From Oscillospiraceae bacterium (lineage in GTDB: Bacteria; Bacillota; Clostridia; Oscillospirales; Acutalibacteraceae), in NCBI GenBank assembly GCA_902792985.1, contig CADBBT010000034.1, forward strand, positions 1-36,664: DNA of 36,664 nucleotides. The letters run 5' to 3'. The notes under the pieces are model-generated. The model had not been told where the DNA came from, searched no databases, and saw nothing but the letters and a program-made list of their open reading frames with translations. The position numbers were made by a program, and so were the translations under genes. Positions 1 to 8,881 of the stretch are shown piece after piece (position 1 is the stretch's first letter; the number at the start of each line of letters is the position of its first letter).

Positions 1-1612
1 TCCAGCCGCCGATCATGCGGGCGATCTCCTGTTCGCGTGCCGCGCCGTCCAGCGGGATCACCGATGTGTAGGTCTGCGTCTCATCCGCGCTTTTTTCAAT
101 GAGCAAATGCCGGTCGGCCGCCGCCGCGATCTGCGCGAGATGGGTCACGCAAAGCACCTGACAGCTGCTCGCCACCTGCCGCAGCTTTTGGGCAATTTTG
201 TTTGCCGCGCGGCCGCTGACGCCGGCGTCGATCTCATCAAAGATCATCGTCTGCCGCCGGTCTGCATCGGACAGCACGCAGCGGATGGCAAGCATCACGC
301 GCGACAGCTCGCCGCCGGACGCGATCTTTGAAAGCGGGCGCGGTTCCTGCCCGCGGTTGGCGGAGATGAGAAACTCCACGTCGTCCAGCCCGTTGGCCGC
401 GGCGTCCTGTTCCAGAAAGCGCACTTCAAACTGCGCGTCGGGCATATCGAGATAGGTAAGCTCCTGCTGCACCTGCGTTTCAAAGCGCGCTGCCGCAGCC
501 TTGCGGCAATCGGAAAGGAAGCAGCCGCTTTGCAGCACGTCGTTTTCAAGCTGCTGCACCTGTGCGCGCAGCGCTTCCCTTCGCTCGTCGGCAAAGGCGA
601 TCGCGTCATACTGCGCTTGCAGCGTCTGCAGCGTTTCGAGCATCTCTTCTTCCGTTGCGCCGTATTTTTTGGAAAGGCGATACAGCACGTCCAGGCGCTC
701 TTCGATCGAATCAAGATCGGCATCGCCCTCCTCAAAGGCGCGCAGCGCGTCGGAGATTCCGGAAAGCCCGTCCTCCAGCGTATAGCGGAACGCTTCGGCG
801 CTTTCCAGCAGCGAAGAAAAGGATTCGTCATATTTTGTCAGCGAGGAAAGCGCGTGATCGAGCGCATAAAGCCCGCCGAGCAGTCCCCCGCCGTCGTCGC
901 CGCCCTCCATCACCGCGCGTGCGCCCTGCAGCGACGCGATCACGTTTTCGCGGTTTTGAATGCGCTTTTTTTCGGCGTTCAGCTTTTCGCGTTCACCGGG
1001 CGTGATGTTGGCGTTTTCCAGCTCGTCGATCTGATAGCGCAAAAAGTCCAGCCGGCTCTGCTTGTCCGTTTCGGTTTGCTCCAACGCAGAAAGCTCTTTT
1101 TTTGCCGCCTTCAGCGCACGGAAAGCCTGCGCATACGCTTCGCGCTGCGCGTCGTCTTCGGCAAGCAGGTCGATGAAGGACAGATGGTTTTCTTTTTGCA
1201 AAAGCGCCTGACTGTCGTGCTGGCCGCAGATGGTGAGCAGCTCTCTGCCGAGCCGGCGCAGCATCGACACGGTGACGCTTTGGCCGTTCACACGGCAGGA
1301 CGTGCGTCCGTCGGCGCCGATCGTGCGCGAAACAAGCAAACTTCCGTCGTCTTCGGCGTCGAGTTCCAATTCGGCAAGCACCTCGTTCACACGGTCCCCG
1401 ACGTCTTCAAAAAACGCCGTCACCTTTGCGGTGCTTTCGCCTGTGCGCACAACGTCCTTGCTTGTGCGCTCGCCCAGCACGGCGTTGAGCGCGTCAATGA
1501 TGATGGACTTGCCCGCACCGGTTTCGCCCGAAAGGATGTTCAGCCCGCCGCCGAAGGCGATGTGCGCCTTTTGGATCACCGCAACATTTTCAATTTGCAA
1601 ATCTGTGAGCAT
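1..1612 (-). CDS. recN: DNA repair protein RecN (partial, C-terminal end outside window)
   Basis: RecN is an SMC-like ATPase that acts at DNA double-strand breaks during recombinational repair. The visible 537 codons begin MLTDLQIENVAVI and carry a Walker A motif GETGAGKS near residue 30. A long charged coiled-coil middle follows, then the ABC signature ASGGELSRVMLAI, the Walker B segment IFDEIDAGVSGRAA and the H-loop segment VLCVTHLAQIAA. Only about the last 20 residues should be missing beyond the left edge, given the usual length of 550-570. The start is supported by a GAGGG ribosome-binding site 7 bases upstream. The gene begins 14 bases after argR, the usual argR-recN pairing of Firmicutes, and is the last gene seen of the nusB-to-recN operon. 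Identification is secure. Confidence 0.97.
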   Translation of the reverse strand, partial: MLTDLQIENVAVIQKAHIAFGGGLNILSGETGAGKSIIIDALNAVLGERTSKDVVRTGESTAKVTAFFEDVGDRVNEVLAELELDAEDDGSLLVSRTIGADGRTSCRVNGQSVTVSMLRRLGRELLTICGQHDSQALLQKENHLSFIDLLAEDDAQREAYAQAFRALKAAKKELSALEQTETDKQSRLDFLRYQIDELENANITPGEREKLNAEKKRIQNRENVIASLQGARAVMEGGDDGGGLLGGLYALDHALSSLTKYDESFSSLLESAEAFRYTLEDGLSGISDALRAFEEGDADLDSIEERLDVLYRLSKKYGATEEEMLETLQTLQAQYDAIAFADERREALRAQVQQLENDVLQSGCFLSDCRKAAAARFETQVQQELTYLDMPDAQFEVRFLEQDAAANGLDDVEFLISANRGQEPRPLSKIASGGELSRVMLAIRCVLSDADRRQTMIFDEIDAGVSGRAANKIAQKLRQVASSCQVLCVTHLAQIAAAADRHLLIEKSADETQTYTSVIPLDGAAREQEIARMIGGW

Positions 1613-1626
1613 AGTCGTCCCTCAAA

Positions 1627-2079
1627 TCAGGATTCAATGTAGGTGCGCAGCAGCGCGGCAATGGTTTGCGCGGCCGTTTCGTCGCGGCAAAGCACAAAAA
1701 ACGTGTCGTCTCCGGCAAGGGTGCCGACAATGCGCTCTTCAATGAGCGCGTCCACAGCGGCGCACGCGGCGTTTGCCATGCCGGAAAAGCATTTGACAAC
1801 GACCATGTTGCCCGCGTAGTCCACACTGCGGCCGGAGTTTTTGAGGATGGCGTGGAACTTGTCCGACACCTCGTGCGTCTCGCTCTTAGCCGGGGCGTAG
1901 CGATACTTTCCCTGCGCAAGCGGCACTTTGACGAGCTTGAGCGCCTTAATATCGCGTGAGACGGTCGCCTGCGTCACAGAATAGCCCAGCGCGTTCAGCG
2001 CGCGCATCAGCTCCTCCTGCGTGCTGACGTTTTCGGATTCGATCAGCGAAAGAATGGCTTCCTGCCTGTTCTTTTTCAT
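1627..2079 (-). CDS. argR: Arginine repressor ArgR
   Basis: This encodes 150 residues, the normal ArgR/AhrC length. The N-terminal winged-helix DNA-binding domain includes ATVSRDIK at about 38-45. The C-terminal oligomerisation and arginine-binding domain includes GTLAGDDT at 119-126, whose paired aspartates bind L-arginine. In the family, hexamers bind ARG boxes and repress arginine biosynthesis or activate its catabolism. The start is fixed by AAAGGAG about 8 bases upstream. The gene lies 16 bases after nadK and 14 bases before recN, so it is probably co-transcribed with isoprenoid and NAD genes rather than with arginine genes. No arginine gene is present in the window, so its targets are elsewhere. 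Confidence 0.96.
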   Translation of the reverse strand: MKKNRQEAILSLIESENVSTQEELMRALNALGYSVTQATVSRDIKALKLVKVPLAQGKYRYAPAKSETHEVSDKFHAILKNSGRSVDYAGNMVVVKCFSGMANAACAAVDALIEERIVGTLAGDDTFFVLCRDETAAQTIAALLRTYIES

Positions 2080-2095
2080 CGTTCTTTCTCCTTTA

Positions 2096-2953
2096 TCAAA
2101 GCCGGCGTTCTGTCATTTTGCGCGACAGCACGTCGGTAAAGCTTTCGGTTTTGATGCGGATGATCTTGCAGGTGCGCGTGGCTCTGCGAATCACAAAGCG
2201 GCTTTGCTCGGTGATGTTCAGCGTTTGCTCCCCGTCGCAGGAAAGCAGCGGCAAACAAAGCGCGGGGTTGCGGATCTCCAACGTGAACACCGATTCCGGC
2301 CGGAAGATCAGCGAACGCGAAAACAGCGAATGCGGACAGATCGGCGTGAGGATCACGCTTTCGATCGTCGGTTCCAGCACAGGACCCCCCGCCGAAAGCG
2401 AATAGGCCGTGGAGCCGGTCGGCGTTGCAAAGATCACGCCGTCGGCAAAGTAATCGTTCACATGGCTGCTGCCGCAATGGACGGAAATGTCGCAAAGGCG
2501 CATGCTTGTGCCGCGGGCAAACACAGCGTCGTTCAGGCAGTAGTGCTTTTCCAGCAGCATCCGCCCTTCGTAATGTTCCACACACAGCATCATGCGCTTG
2601 TCGATCTGATAGTTTTCCTCGGTCAGCGCGCGCAGCAGATGCAGCTCTGTTTTTTCAAGTCCGGCAAGAAAGCCGAGCGAACCGGCGTTGATGCCGAGGA
2701 TCTCCTTGTCATAGCGCGCAGCGTCGTGCGCGGCGTGGATGAACGTTCCGTCGCCGCCGATGGCGATCATCAGATCGCACTGCTGCAGCATGGATTCCTT
2801 TTTGAGAAACGTGACGGGAAGTTCGGAAAACGCGGCGCGCAGCGCGGTCTCCATCAGCACTTCTGCGCCCAGCGAATCAAGCTCGCGGCAAACGCCGCGC
2901 GTCACTTCGGGCGCGTGTTCACGCGTCAGATTCACTTCAACTGCGATCTTCAT
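2096..2953 (-). CDS. nadK: NAD kinase
   Basis: The product phosphorylates NAD to NADP in the cytosol. The 285 residues show the family hallmarks in order: GGDGT at 66-70, [11 protein letters not shown] at about 88-98, ND near 142, and ADG (170-172) leading into [15 protein letters not shown] at 178-192. An in-frame ATG nine codons upstream exists, but I chose the internal ATG because AAGGAGAG stands 4-5 bases before it and the protein then starts MKIAVEV, as in homologues. This start overlaps the 3' end of tlyA by 17 bases, a sign of tight translational coupling. It is followed by argR after 16 bases. Confidence 0.95.
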   Translation of the reverse strand: MKIAVEVNLTREHAPEVTRGVCRELDSLGAEVLMETALRAAFSELPVTFLKKESMLQQCDLMIAIGGDGTFIHAAHDAARYDKEILGINAGSLGFLAGLEKTELHLLRALTEENYQIDKRMMLCVEHYEGRMLLEKHYCLNDAVFARGTSMRLCDISVHCGSSHVNDYFADGVIFATPTGSTAYSLSAGGPVLEPTIESVILTPICPHSLFSRSLIFRPESVFTLEIRNPALCLPLLSCDGEQTLNITEQSRFVIRRATRTCKIIRIKTESFTDVLSRKMTERRL

Positions 2954-3770
2954 CGGTCTCTCCTTTGTCAAGCGCGGCATGCGACGCCGCCACCACTTCG
3001 GCCGCGCCGAGGGTCAAAAACGACTGCGGTTCGGCGCTTTTCCGGATATGTACAAGATATTCGATATTGCCCTGGGGGCCTTTGATGGGGGAATAATCGA
3101 GATGCAGCAGCGAAAAGCCGCTTTCCAGCAAAAACGCGCAGATCTCACGCACCACGGTCTCATGCACCGCTTTGTCGCGCACAACGCCCTTTTTGCCAAC
3201 GTGCTCGCGTCCGGCTTCAAACTGCGGTTTGATCAAACACACCGCCTGTCCGTCCGCTTTCAGCAGTTCGTGCATCACGGGCACGATCAGCCGCAGCGAG
3301 ATGAACGCCACATCCACCGAGGCGAAGTCGATCTCTTCGGGCACCTGTTCGCGCGTGACATAGCGGAAATTCGTGCGTTCCAGATTCACCACACGCTTGT
3401 CGGAGCGCAGGCTCCACGCAAGCTGACCGTAGCCGACGTCGATGGCATAGACCTTTTTTGCGCCGTTTTGCAGCATACAGTCCGTAAAGCCGCCCGTGGA
3501 CGCGCCGATGTCCATGCAAACGCAGTCGGAAAGGTTCAGCGCAAACGCGGCCACCGCCTTTTCCAGCTTATAACCGCCGCGGCTGACATAGGGCATTTTT
3601 TCGCCGCGCACCTCAAGCACGTCGGCGTCCTTGACCGTGTCGCCGCTTTTTTGCGCCTTTTGACCGTTCACATAGACCTGCCCCGCCATGATGAGCGCCT
3701 TTGCTTTTTCGCGGCTTTCGGCAAAGCCGCGCGCAAACAGCGCCAGATCGAGTCGTTGTTTTTCTGCCAT
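2937..3770 (-). CDS. tlyA: TlyA-family rRNA 2'-O-methyltransferase / hemolysin A homologue
   Basis: This 277-residue protein has an N-terminal S4 RNA-binding domain (about 5-65) joined to an FtsJ-like SAM methyltransferase domain with the SAM loop [10 protein letters not shown] at 87-96. A K-D-K-E catalytic tetrad can be placed at K68, D153, K181 and E237, matching the spacing in characterised TlyA proteins that methylate ribose 2'-OH groups of rRNA cytidines. The older name hemolysin A comes from homologues; I see no signal peptide or toxin feature. The ORF begins one base after the dxs stop and overlaps nadK by 17 bases. Whether it modifies 16S, 23S or both cannot be told from sequence alone. 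Confidence 0.93.
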   Translation of the reverse strand: MAEKQRLDLALFARGFAESREKAKALIMAGQVYVNGQKAQKSGDTVKDADVLEVRGEKMPYVSRGGYKLEKAVAAFALNLSDCVCMDIGASTGGFTDCMLQNGAKKVYAIDVGYGQLAWSLRSDKRVVNLERTNFRYVTREQVPEEIDFASVDVAFISLRLIVPVMHELLKADGQAVCLIKPQFEAGREHVGKKGVVRDKAVHETVVREICAFLLESGFSLLHLDYSPIKGPQGNIEYLVHIRKSAEPQSFLTLGAAEVVAASHAALDKGETDEDRS

Positions 3771-3771
3771 G

Positions 3772-5634
3772 TCACATCTCTTTTCCGATGGTGTCTACCA
3801 TACTTTTGCTGTCGAGCCCAAACTGCCGCAGCTGTTCTTCCACCGTTCCCTGCGGCACAAAGCGGTCTTCCACCGCAATGAGCCGGAACGTGCCCCTAAA
3901 GCCGTTTTCCAGCAGCGCTGCCGCCGTTTTTTCGCCGATCCCCCCGGCGCGCAGCCCTTCTTCAAAGAAGAATACGCGCTTTTTGTTTTGCAGCAGTTCG
4001 ATCGCCGCTTGCGGCAGGGGTTTGATCTGATTGAGCGCAAGCACAAGGACGGCTTTGCCCTGTGCCTGCAGCGCATCCGCCGCGTCGACCGCTTCGGCGG
4101 CAAGGCGCCCGTAGGTCACAAGCACAGTTTCGGCGTTTTCGTCGCCGTAAAGCGCGTGGGAAAGCAGCGCCCTTTTCAGCTTTTCGGTTTTGCGCGTCTG
4201 CGCCCCGCCGCGCGGATAGCGCACAGCCACGGGGCAGGATTCGGCGTTGATCGCGTTGGAAAGATCGAGCGAAAGCAGCGTAAAATCATAGGGCGAAAAG
4301 ATCTTGAAGTTCGGGATGGACGAAAGGAACGAAACGTCCATGAGCCCCTGGTGGGTCTCGCCGTCCGCACCCACAAAGCCGGCGCGGTCCACAGCAAACA
4401 CAACGTGCGCGTTTTGCAGCGCGGTGTCGTGCACCAACTGGTCATAGCAGCGCTGCAAAAAGGTGGAATACACCGCGAACACGGGCAGCATGCCGTTTTT
4501 TGCAAGTCCGGCGGAAAACGTCACCGCGTGCTCTTCGGCGATCCCGACGTCAAAAAAGCGATCGGGAAACGCCGTTTCAAACGCGCCAAGGCGCGTGGGC
4601 AGCCCCATGGCCGCAGTCACGGCGCAGATGCGCGCGTCCCGGTTTGCCATTTCGCAAAGCAGATTGCCGAAAAAGTCGGAAAAGCTCTTGTCGCCTTCGC
4701 CGCCCGCGCCGGTGGAAACATCGAACTTTGCAACGCCGTGGAACGACGAGGGGTCGCTTTCCGACGGCGCGTAGCCCTTGCCCTTTTCCGTGATGACGTG
4801 CAGCAGCACCGGACCGTTCACGCTTTTTGCCGCCTGCAGCGCGTCGCAAAGAATGTCGATGCGGTGGCCGTCGATCGGGCCCATGTAGCGGTAGCCGAGG
4901 TCCTCAAAAAAGTTGCTTTGCGCGTAAATCTTATTTTTGATCTGGGTCTTCAGATCGTACAGTCCGTGCACGATCTTTGTTCCGAACGGAATTTTGGAAA
5001 GCGTGCGCTCCGTGGAGGCCTTGAAGGTGTAATACTGCGGCGTGGAGCGGATGACGGCAAGGTATTTTGCAAACGCGCCGACGTTTTCCGAGATCGACAT
5101 TTTATTGTCGTTGAGGATGATGATGTGCTTTGTGCCGCTGCGTCCGCCGTTGTTGAGCGCTTCATAGACCATGCCGCCGGTGAACGAGCCGTCGCCGATG
5201 ACCGAAATGACATAGTGTTCGTCGTGTTCCAGCTTTTTTGCCGTTGCAAGTCCGAGTCCCGCGGAAACGGAGGTGCTGCTGTGGCCGGAATAAAAAACGT
5301 CGTGTTCGCTTTCGTTCGGACGGCAAAAGCCGGAAAGCCCGCCGGCGCGGCGCAATGTTTCGAACTGCGCAAATCTGCCGGTGAGCAGTTTGTGGGTATA
5401 GCACTGGTGGCCGACGTCAAAGACGATCTGGTCGCGCGGGGAATCGAACACGCGATGCAGCGCGATCGTCAGCTCCACGGCGCCGAGGTTCGACGCGAGG
5501 TGGCCGCCGTTGTTGGAAACCGTCTCCAGCAGCTTTGCGCGCACTTCCTCTGCAAGCGCGGGCAGCGCGTCTTCCGGCAGCGCCTTGACGTCTGCCGGAG
5601 AGCGGATGGTTCCCAGGATCGGATAGGTATTCAT
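3772..5634 (-). CDS. dxs: 1-deoxy-D-xylulose-5-phosphate synthase
   Basis: Dxs condenses pyruvate and glyceraldehyde 3-phosphate to 1-deoxy-D-xylulose 5-phosphate, using thiamine diphosphate. It is the entry step of the MEP isoprenoid pathway. The protein is 620 residues, normal for the family. It shows GGHLASNLG with a conserved histidine near 45, GHSSTS at 117-122, the thiamine-diphosphate signature GDGS (147-150) to NDN (175-177), and the transketolase-type glutamate motif GIAEEHAV at 364-371. It follows the prenyl synthase gene by 6 bases, so the first pathway step and a later chain-elongation step sit together, as is common in Clostridia. An AAAGGA sequence lies about 16 bases before the ATG, inside the end of ispA. 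Confidence 0.97.
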   Translation of the reverse strand: MNTYPILGTIRSPADVKALPEDALPALAEEVRAKLLETVSNNGGHLASNLGAVELTIALHRVFDSPRDQIVFDVGHQCYTHKLLTGRFAQFETLRRAGGLSGFCRPNESEHDVFYSGHSSTSVSAGLGLATAKKLEHDEHYVISVIGDGSFTGGMVYEALNNGGRSGTKHIIILNDNKMSISENVGAFAKYLAVIRSTPQYYTFKASTERTLSKIPFGTKIVHGLYDLKTQIKNKIYAQSNFFEDLGYRYMGPIDGHRIDILCDALQAAKSVNGPVLLHVITEKGKGYAPSESDPSSFHGVAKFDVSTGAGGEGDKSFSDFFGNLLCEMANRDARICAVTAAMGLPTRLGAFETAFPDRFFDVGIAEEHAVTFSAGLAKNGMLPVFAVYSTFLQRCYDQLVHDTALQNAHVVFAVDRAGFVGADGETHQGLMDVSFLSSIPNFKIFSPYDFTLLSLDLSNAINAESCPVAVRYPRGGAQTRKTEKLKRALLSHALYGDENAETVLVTYGRLAAEAVDAADALQAQGKAVLVLALNQIKPLPQAAIELLQNKKRVFFFEEGLRAGGIGEKTAAALLENGFRGTFRLIAVEDRFVPQGTVEEQLRQFGLDSKSMVDTIGKEM

Positions 5635-5640
5635 GAAAAA

Positions 5641-6519
5641 TCAGTACGTCCTTTTACAGAGTTTTTCGGAAAGCGCACGCAAAAACGCGCCTTCTTCACC
5701 AAAGACAGAAAGCGCGCCGACCGCCTGTTCGGTCAGCGTTTTTGCGCTTTCCTTCGCCGCTGAAAGGCCAAGCAGCGAAACATAGGTGCTCTTGTTGCTT
5801 TGCACGTCGGAGCCGACCGGCTTTCCGAGCGACGCGGTGTCGCCCTCCACATCGAGGATGTCGTCCACGACCTGGAACGCTTGTCCGAGCGCATCGGCGA
5901 ACGCGGTCAGCGCGGTTGTTTTTTCTTCGTTTGCCCCGGCGATCACGGCGCCGATCTGACACGCGGCGCGAATGAGCGCGCCGGTCTTTTTTGCGTCCAT
6001 CTCGTGCAGGACCTGCAGCGAGATCTGTTTCCCCTCAGACGCAAGGTCGATCTCCTGCCCGCCGATCATGCCGGCCGTTCCGGCAAGCGACGAAAGCAGC
6101 GCGACGGCGCGGATCGCTTTTTCGGGCTGTTCTTTTGCAAGCGTGCTTTCGGCGCAGACACAAAACGCGTGCGTGAGCAGCGCGTCGCCGGCCAGCAGCG
6201 CCGTTGCTTCGCCGAATTTTTTATGGCAGCTCGGCTGCCCGCGGCGCAGGTCGTCGTTGTCCATGCAGGGCAGATCGTCGTGGATGAGCGAGTAGGTATG
6301 GATCATTTCGAGCGCACAGGCAAACGGGAGTGCAAGCGCCGGTTCGCCGCCGCAAAGACGGCACGCTTCCAGCACCAGCACGGGGCGGATGCGTTTTCCG
6401 CCGACCGAGACGCTGTAGCGCATCGCCTTGCTCACGTCGCTGTGCTCTGCATCCGGCAGCAGGTCGGCAAGCGCGGCTTCGATCTGCGCGATGTAGGCCT
6501 GCATCGTGTCACTGAACAT
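5641..6519 (-). CDS. ispA: Polyprenyl synthetase, farnesyl diphosphate synthase type
   Basis: This is a 292-residue cytosolic trans-prenyltransferase. It has the first aspartate-rich motif DDLPCMD at 81-87, in the DDxxxxD form with two extra residues typical of bacterial (type II) farnesyl diphosphate synthases, and the second motif DDILD at 219-223. GGKRIRP near 40-46 is the conserved diphosphate-binding segment. The expected reaction is DMAPP plus two IPP giving farnesyl diphosphate. A geranyl or geranylgeranyl product length cannot be excluded from sequence. The start overlaps the xseB 3' end by 11 bases, and dxs follows after 6 bases, so the xse and isoprenoid genes form one transcription unit. 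Confidence 0.92.
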   Translation of the reverse strand: MFSDTMQAYIAQIEAALADLLPDAEHSDVSKAMRYSVSVGGKRIRPVLVLEACRLCGGEPALALPFACALEMIHTYSLIHDDLPCMDNDDLRRGQPSCHKKFGEATALLAGDALLTHAFCVCAESTLAKEQPEKAIRAVALLSSLAGTAGMIGGQEIDLASEGKQISLQVLHEMDAKKTGALIRAACQIGAVIAGANEEKTTALTAFADALGQAFQVVDDILDVEGDTASLGKPVGSDVQSNKSTYVSLLGLSAAKESAKTLTEQAVGALSVFGEEGAFLRALSEKLCKRTY

Positions 6520-6721
6520 CGCTCTCGTCCTCTTCCGGCAGCGCGGAAAGCTCGGTGATGCGCTGGCGCGCGTTGTTCAGCGCAGTGTTGCAAAACTTTA
6601 TCAGGTGCACGCCCTCTTCATAGAGTTTCATCGACATTTCCAGATCAAACGCGTTTTGCTCCAAAAGAGCCGTGATCTCTTTGATGCGGGACATGGCGGT
6701 ATCAAGTGTATATTGTTCCAT
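6509..6721 (-). CDS. xseB: Exodeoxyribonuclease VII small subunit
   Basis: XseB is the small helical subunit that joins several copies to one XseA to form exonuclease VII, which degrades single-stranded DNA. I place the start at MEQYTLDTAM, giving 70 residues, the usual size. AAAGGA lies about 10 bases before this ATG. Upstream in-frame ATGs would add about 20 atypical residues, and one of them abuts the ribosome-binding site. The body shows the helical pattern of the family, with a central EMSMKLYEEGVHLI segment and an acidic C terminus. It starts 16 bases after xseA and overlaps ispA by 11 bases. Confidence 0.93.
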   Translation of the reverse strand: MEQYTLDTAMSRIKEITALLEQNAFDLEMSMKLYEEGVHLIKFCNTALNNARQRITELSALPEEDESDVQ

Positions 6722-6737
6722 TGCTAAGTACATCCTT

Positions 6738-7940
6738 TCATTGTTCGACGGCATCGACCGTGCACTGCACGTCCCCGTCAAAGAAGCTGAGTGTCAGTTG
6801 ATCGCCGGGCGAAAGCTCCTTTGCGGAGCGCACCGGCTGGCGCAGGCGGTCCCGCGCAAGGGCAAAGCCGCGTTTCATCGTTTTTAAGGGGCTGGAAAGC
6901 TCCAACTGCTGCGCAAGTGCGCCGAGCGCGGCGTTTTCGCGTTCGAGCTTGCCCAAAGCGGCGTTGTCGAGCCGCGTTTTGAGCTGCAAAAGATTCGTCT
7001 GCGCGGCGGATAAAAAGCTTTCCGGGCTAAATTTTGCGAGCGCTGCGGCGCTGTTGATCACGCGAAGCTGTAAGCGCTGCAAAACGCCTTCCATCGCGCC
7101 TGTCAGATCGTCGAGCTGCCCGTCGAGCGCAAAGAGCACCTCGCGCACATCCGGCACCGCCAGCTCCGCCGCAGCGGAGGGCGTTGGCGCAGAAAGGTCC
7201 GCCACAAAGTCGATGATCGTCGTGTCTGTCTCGTGCCCCACGGCGGAGATGACCGGGATTTCCGATTCATACACCGCGTGCGCGACCAGCTCTTCGTTGA
7301 AGGCCCAAAGGTCTTCGATGGAGCCGCCGCCGCGTCCGACGATCAGCACGTCCGCCGCCTTTTTGCGGTTGAATTCTTCGATCGCCGCCGAGATCTGCGG
7401 CGCGGCCAGCTCGCCCTGCACCTGCACGGGGGCAAAGATGATCTCTGCGGCGGGGAAACGGCGTTCGAGCACAGTCTGGATGTCATGCACCGCGGCGCCC
7501 GTGGGCGAGGTCACAACGCCGATGCGTTTCGGAAAGCGCGGCAAGGGCTTTTTATGCGCCTCATCGAACAGGCCCATCGCGGCCAGCTTTTGCTTGCGCT
7601 GTTCAAACGCAACGGCCAGCGCGCCCGCGCCGTCAGGCTGCATATCCTCGCAGTAAAGCTGATAGACGCCGTCGCGCTCAAAGAGCGAGACATTGCCGCG
7701 GATGATGACGCGCATCCCGTCTTCGGGCAAAAAGCACAGCCGCTGTGCCGCCGAGCGGAACATCACCGCCTTCAGCGCGGCGCGTTCATCCTTGAGCGTA
7801 AAATAAAAATGTCCCGTGCGGTAATGGTTCGTGAAGTTGGAGATCTCACCGGCGACATAGAGGTTTTGCAGATTGTCGTCGCCGTCGATGAGCGATTTTA
7901 CATAAGTATTGATTTGAGAAACAGTTAAAACGGTCGTCAT
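6738..7940 (-). CDS. xseA: Exodeoxyribonuclease VII large subunit
   Basis: XseA is the catalytic subunit of exonuclease VII. The 400-residue protein opens with an OB-fold nucleic-acid-binding domain (about 5-100). The catalytic domain contains GVVTSPTGAAVHDI, VGRGGGSIEDLWAFNEE and AVGHETDTTIIDFVADLSA, all family hallmarks, and a coiled-coil C-terminal part follows. Length is slightly under the roughly 450 of Escherichia coli. The start overlaps the preceding TsaD-like gene by four bases (ATGA), with CAGGAG upstream as ribosome-binding site. Confidence 0.96.
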   Translation of the reverse strand: MTTVLTVSQINTYVKSLIDGDDNLQNLYVAGEISNFTNHYRTGHFYFTLKDERAALKAVMFRSAAQRLCFLPEDGMRVIIRGNVSLFERDGVYQLYCEDMQPDGAGALAVAFEQRKQKLAAMGLFDEAHKKPLPRFPKRIGVVTSPTGAAVHDIQTVLERRFPAAEIIFAPVQVQGELAAPQISAAIEEFNRKKAADVLIVGRGGGSIEDLWAFNEELVAHAVYESEIPVISAVGHETDTTIIDFVADLSAPTPSAAAELAVPDVREVLFALDGQLDDLTGAMEGVLQRLQLRVINSAAALAKFSPESFLSAAQTNLLQLKTRLDNAALGKLERENAALGALAQQLELSSPLKTMKRGFALARDRLRQPVRSAKELSPGDQLTLSFFDGDVQCTVDAVEQ

Positions 7941-8881
7941 TTTTTCTCCTGTTGCATTTTTAAATAGCCGATCAGCGCGACCCCGGCCGCGTTGTCTGCC
8001 GAAAAGGCGGGCGGCGCAAAGAGCGCGCCGAAGCGTTCGGTCATGTGTGCGCGAATGAGCGAATTTGAGCTCACGCCGCCGGAAAACAGCAGCGGCAGAT
8101 CGCCGTATTGTTCCAGCAGCTTTTGCGCCATTGCGTCCAGCGCCGCACAGACGGATGAGAGGACGAACTTTGCAATATCTGCGGGTGCTTCGCCGCGCGA
8201 AAACATGACTTTGCTTTGGTTTTCAATGCCGGAAAGGCTGCAGTTTTCGCCCTTCATCGACGCTTTCGGGGAAAACGTGCGCGTGCTTTGCAGCGAAAGC
8301 GCGTCGAGCGCCTTGCCTGCCGGAAAGGAAAGGCCGAGCATCACGCCCGCGCGGTCGATGGCCTGTCCGGCTTTGAGATCGAGCGAAGACGCAACGAGGT
8401 TGCAGCGAAAAAGGTCGGCGTCATCCGGCTCCACCAGCAGCGCTTCGGTCGTTCCGCCGGAGACGTGAAAAGCAAGAAAACGCTCTTTCAGCAGATCGAG
8501 CCGTCCGCTGCCGAAAAGCGCGGCGGCGATGTGGCCGTGCTGATGTGACGTTTCAAAAAACGGCACCGCGTGCGTTGCCGCCGTGATCCGTCCGGCGCCC
8601 GCGCCCACAAGAAAGCACGGCATATACGATCCTTCCTGTTTGCGCGGCGAAACGGAAGCGCACACGCCGGAAAGCGCGACGTCTCTTTCTTCAAGCAGCC
8701 GTTCGGTAAGCTCCGGCAGCGCGGCGGTATGGTGAAACACCGCGTCGCTCTGGCGCAGGCCGCGCTCCCCTGCTTTCACGGGCAGCAGCCGCTTTTGCTG
8801 CAGCAGTTCGCCCGTTTCGGGCACATACAGCGCGACGGAGGTCGTATAGTTGCTTGTGTCAAAGCCGAGAAAGCCGGTCAT
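7937..8881 (-). CDS. TsaD/Kae1-like ASKHA-fold protein (Gcp-like, peptidase M22 annotation)
   Basis: This 314-residue protein belongs to the Kae1/TsaD/YgjD superfamily. Visible elements are an N-terminal phosphate-1-like segment FLGFDTSNYTTSVAL, a metal-binding HxxxH at H113 and H117 (SHQHGH), HVSGGTTEALL at 139-149, GGVSSNSLI near 270 and a C-terminal ADNAAGVA segment. In the family, TsaD with TsaB makes t6A on tRNA. Several Clostridia carry a second, divergent copy at this same place between nusB and xseA, often annotated as O-sialoglycoprotein endopeptidase. It is joined to both neighbours by ATGA overlaps. I cannot decide whether this is the true t6A enzyme or a paralogue: no tsaB, tsaE or tsaC is nearby, and the divergence points to a paralogue. 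No protease activity should be assumed. Confidence 0.8.
   Translation of the reverse strand: MTGFLGFDTSNYTTSVALYVPETGELLQQKRLLPVKAGERGLRQSDAVFHHTAALPELTERLLEERDVALSGVCASVSPRKQEGSYMPCFLVGAGAGRITAATHAVPFFETSHQHGHIAAALFGSGRLDLLKERFLAFHVSGGTTEALLVEPDDADLFRCNLVASSLDLKAGQAIDRAGVMLGLSFPAGKALDALSLQSTRTFSPKASMKGENCSLSGIENQSKVMFSRGEAPADIAKFVLSSVCAALDAMAQKLLEQYGDLPLLFSGGVSSNSLIRAHMTERFGALFAPPAFSADNAAGVALIGYLKMQQEKK

Noticed and set aside
530-1642. A 370-codon open frame on the plus strand opposite recN
   Set aside because: It lies wholly across recN, whose ATPase motifs are unmistakable; its arginine- and histidine-rich composition is what a GC-rich antisense frame gives, and it has no recognisable motif.
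3688-5763. A 691-codon open frame on the plus strand opposite dxs
   Set aside because: It is long only because GC-rich codons seldom give stops on the complement; the dxs reading has all catalytic motifs, and no ribosome-binding site or domain supports the antisense reading.
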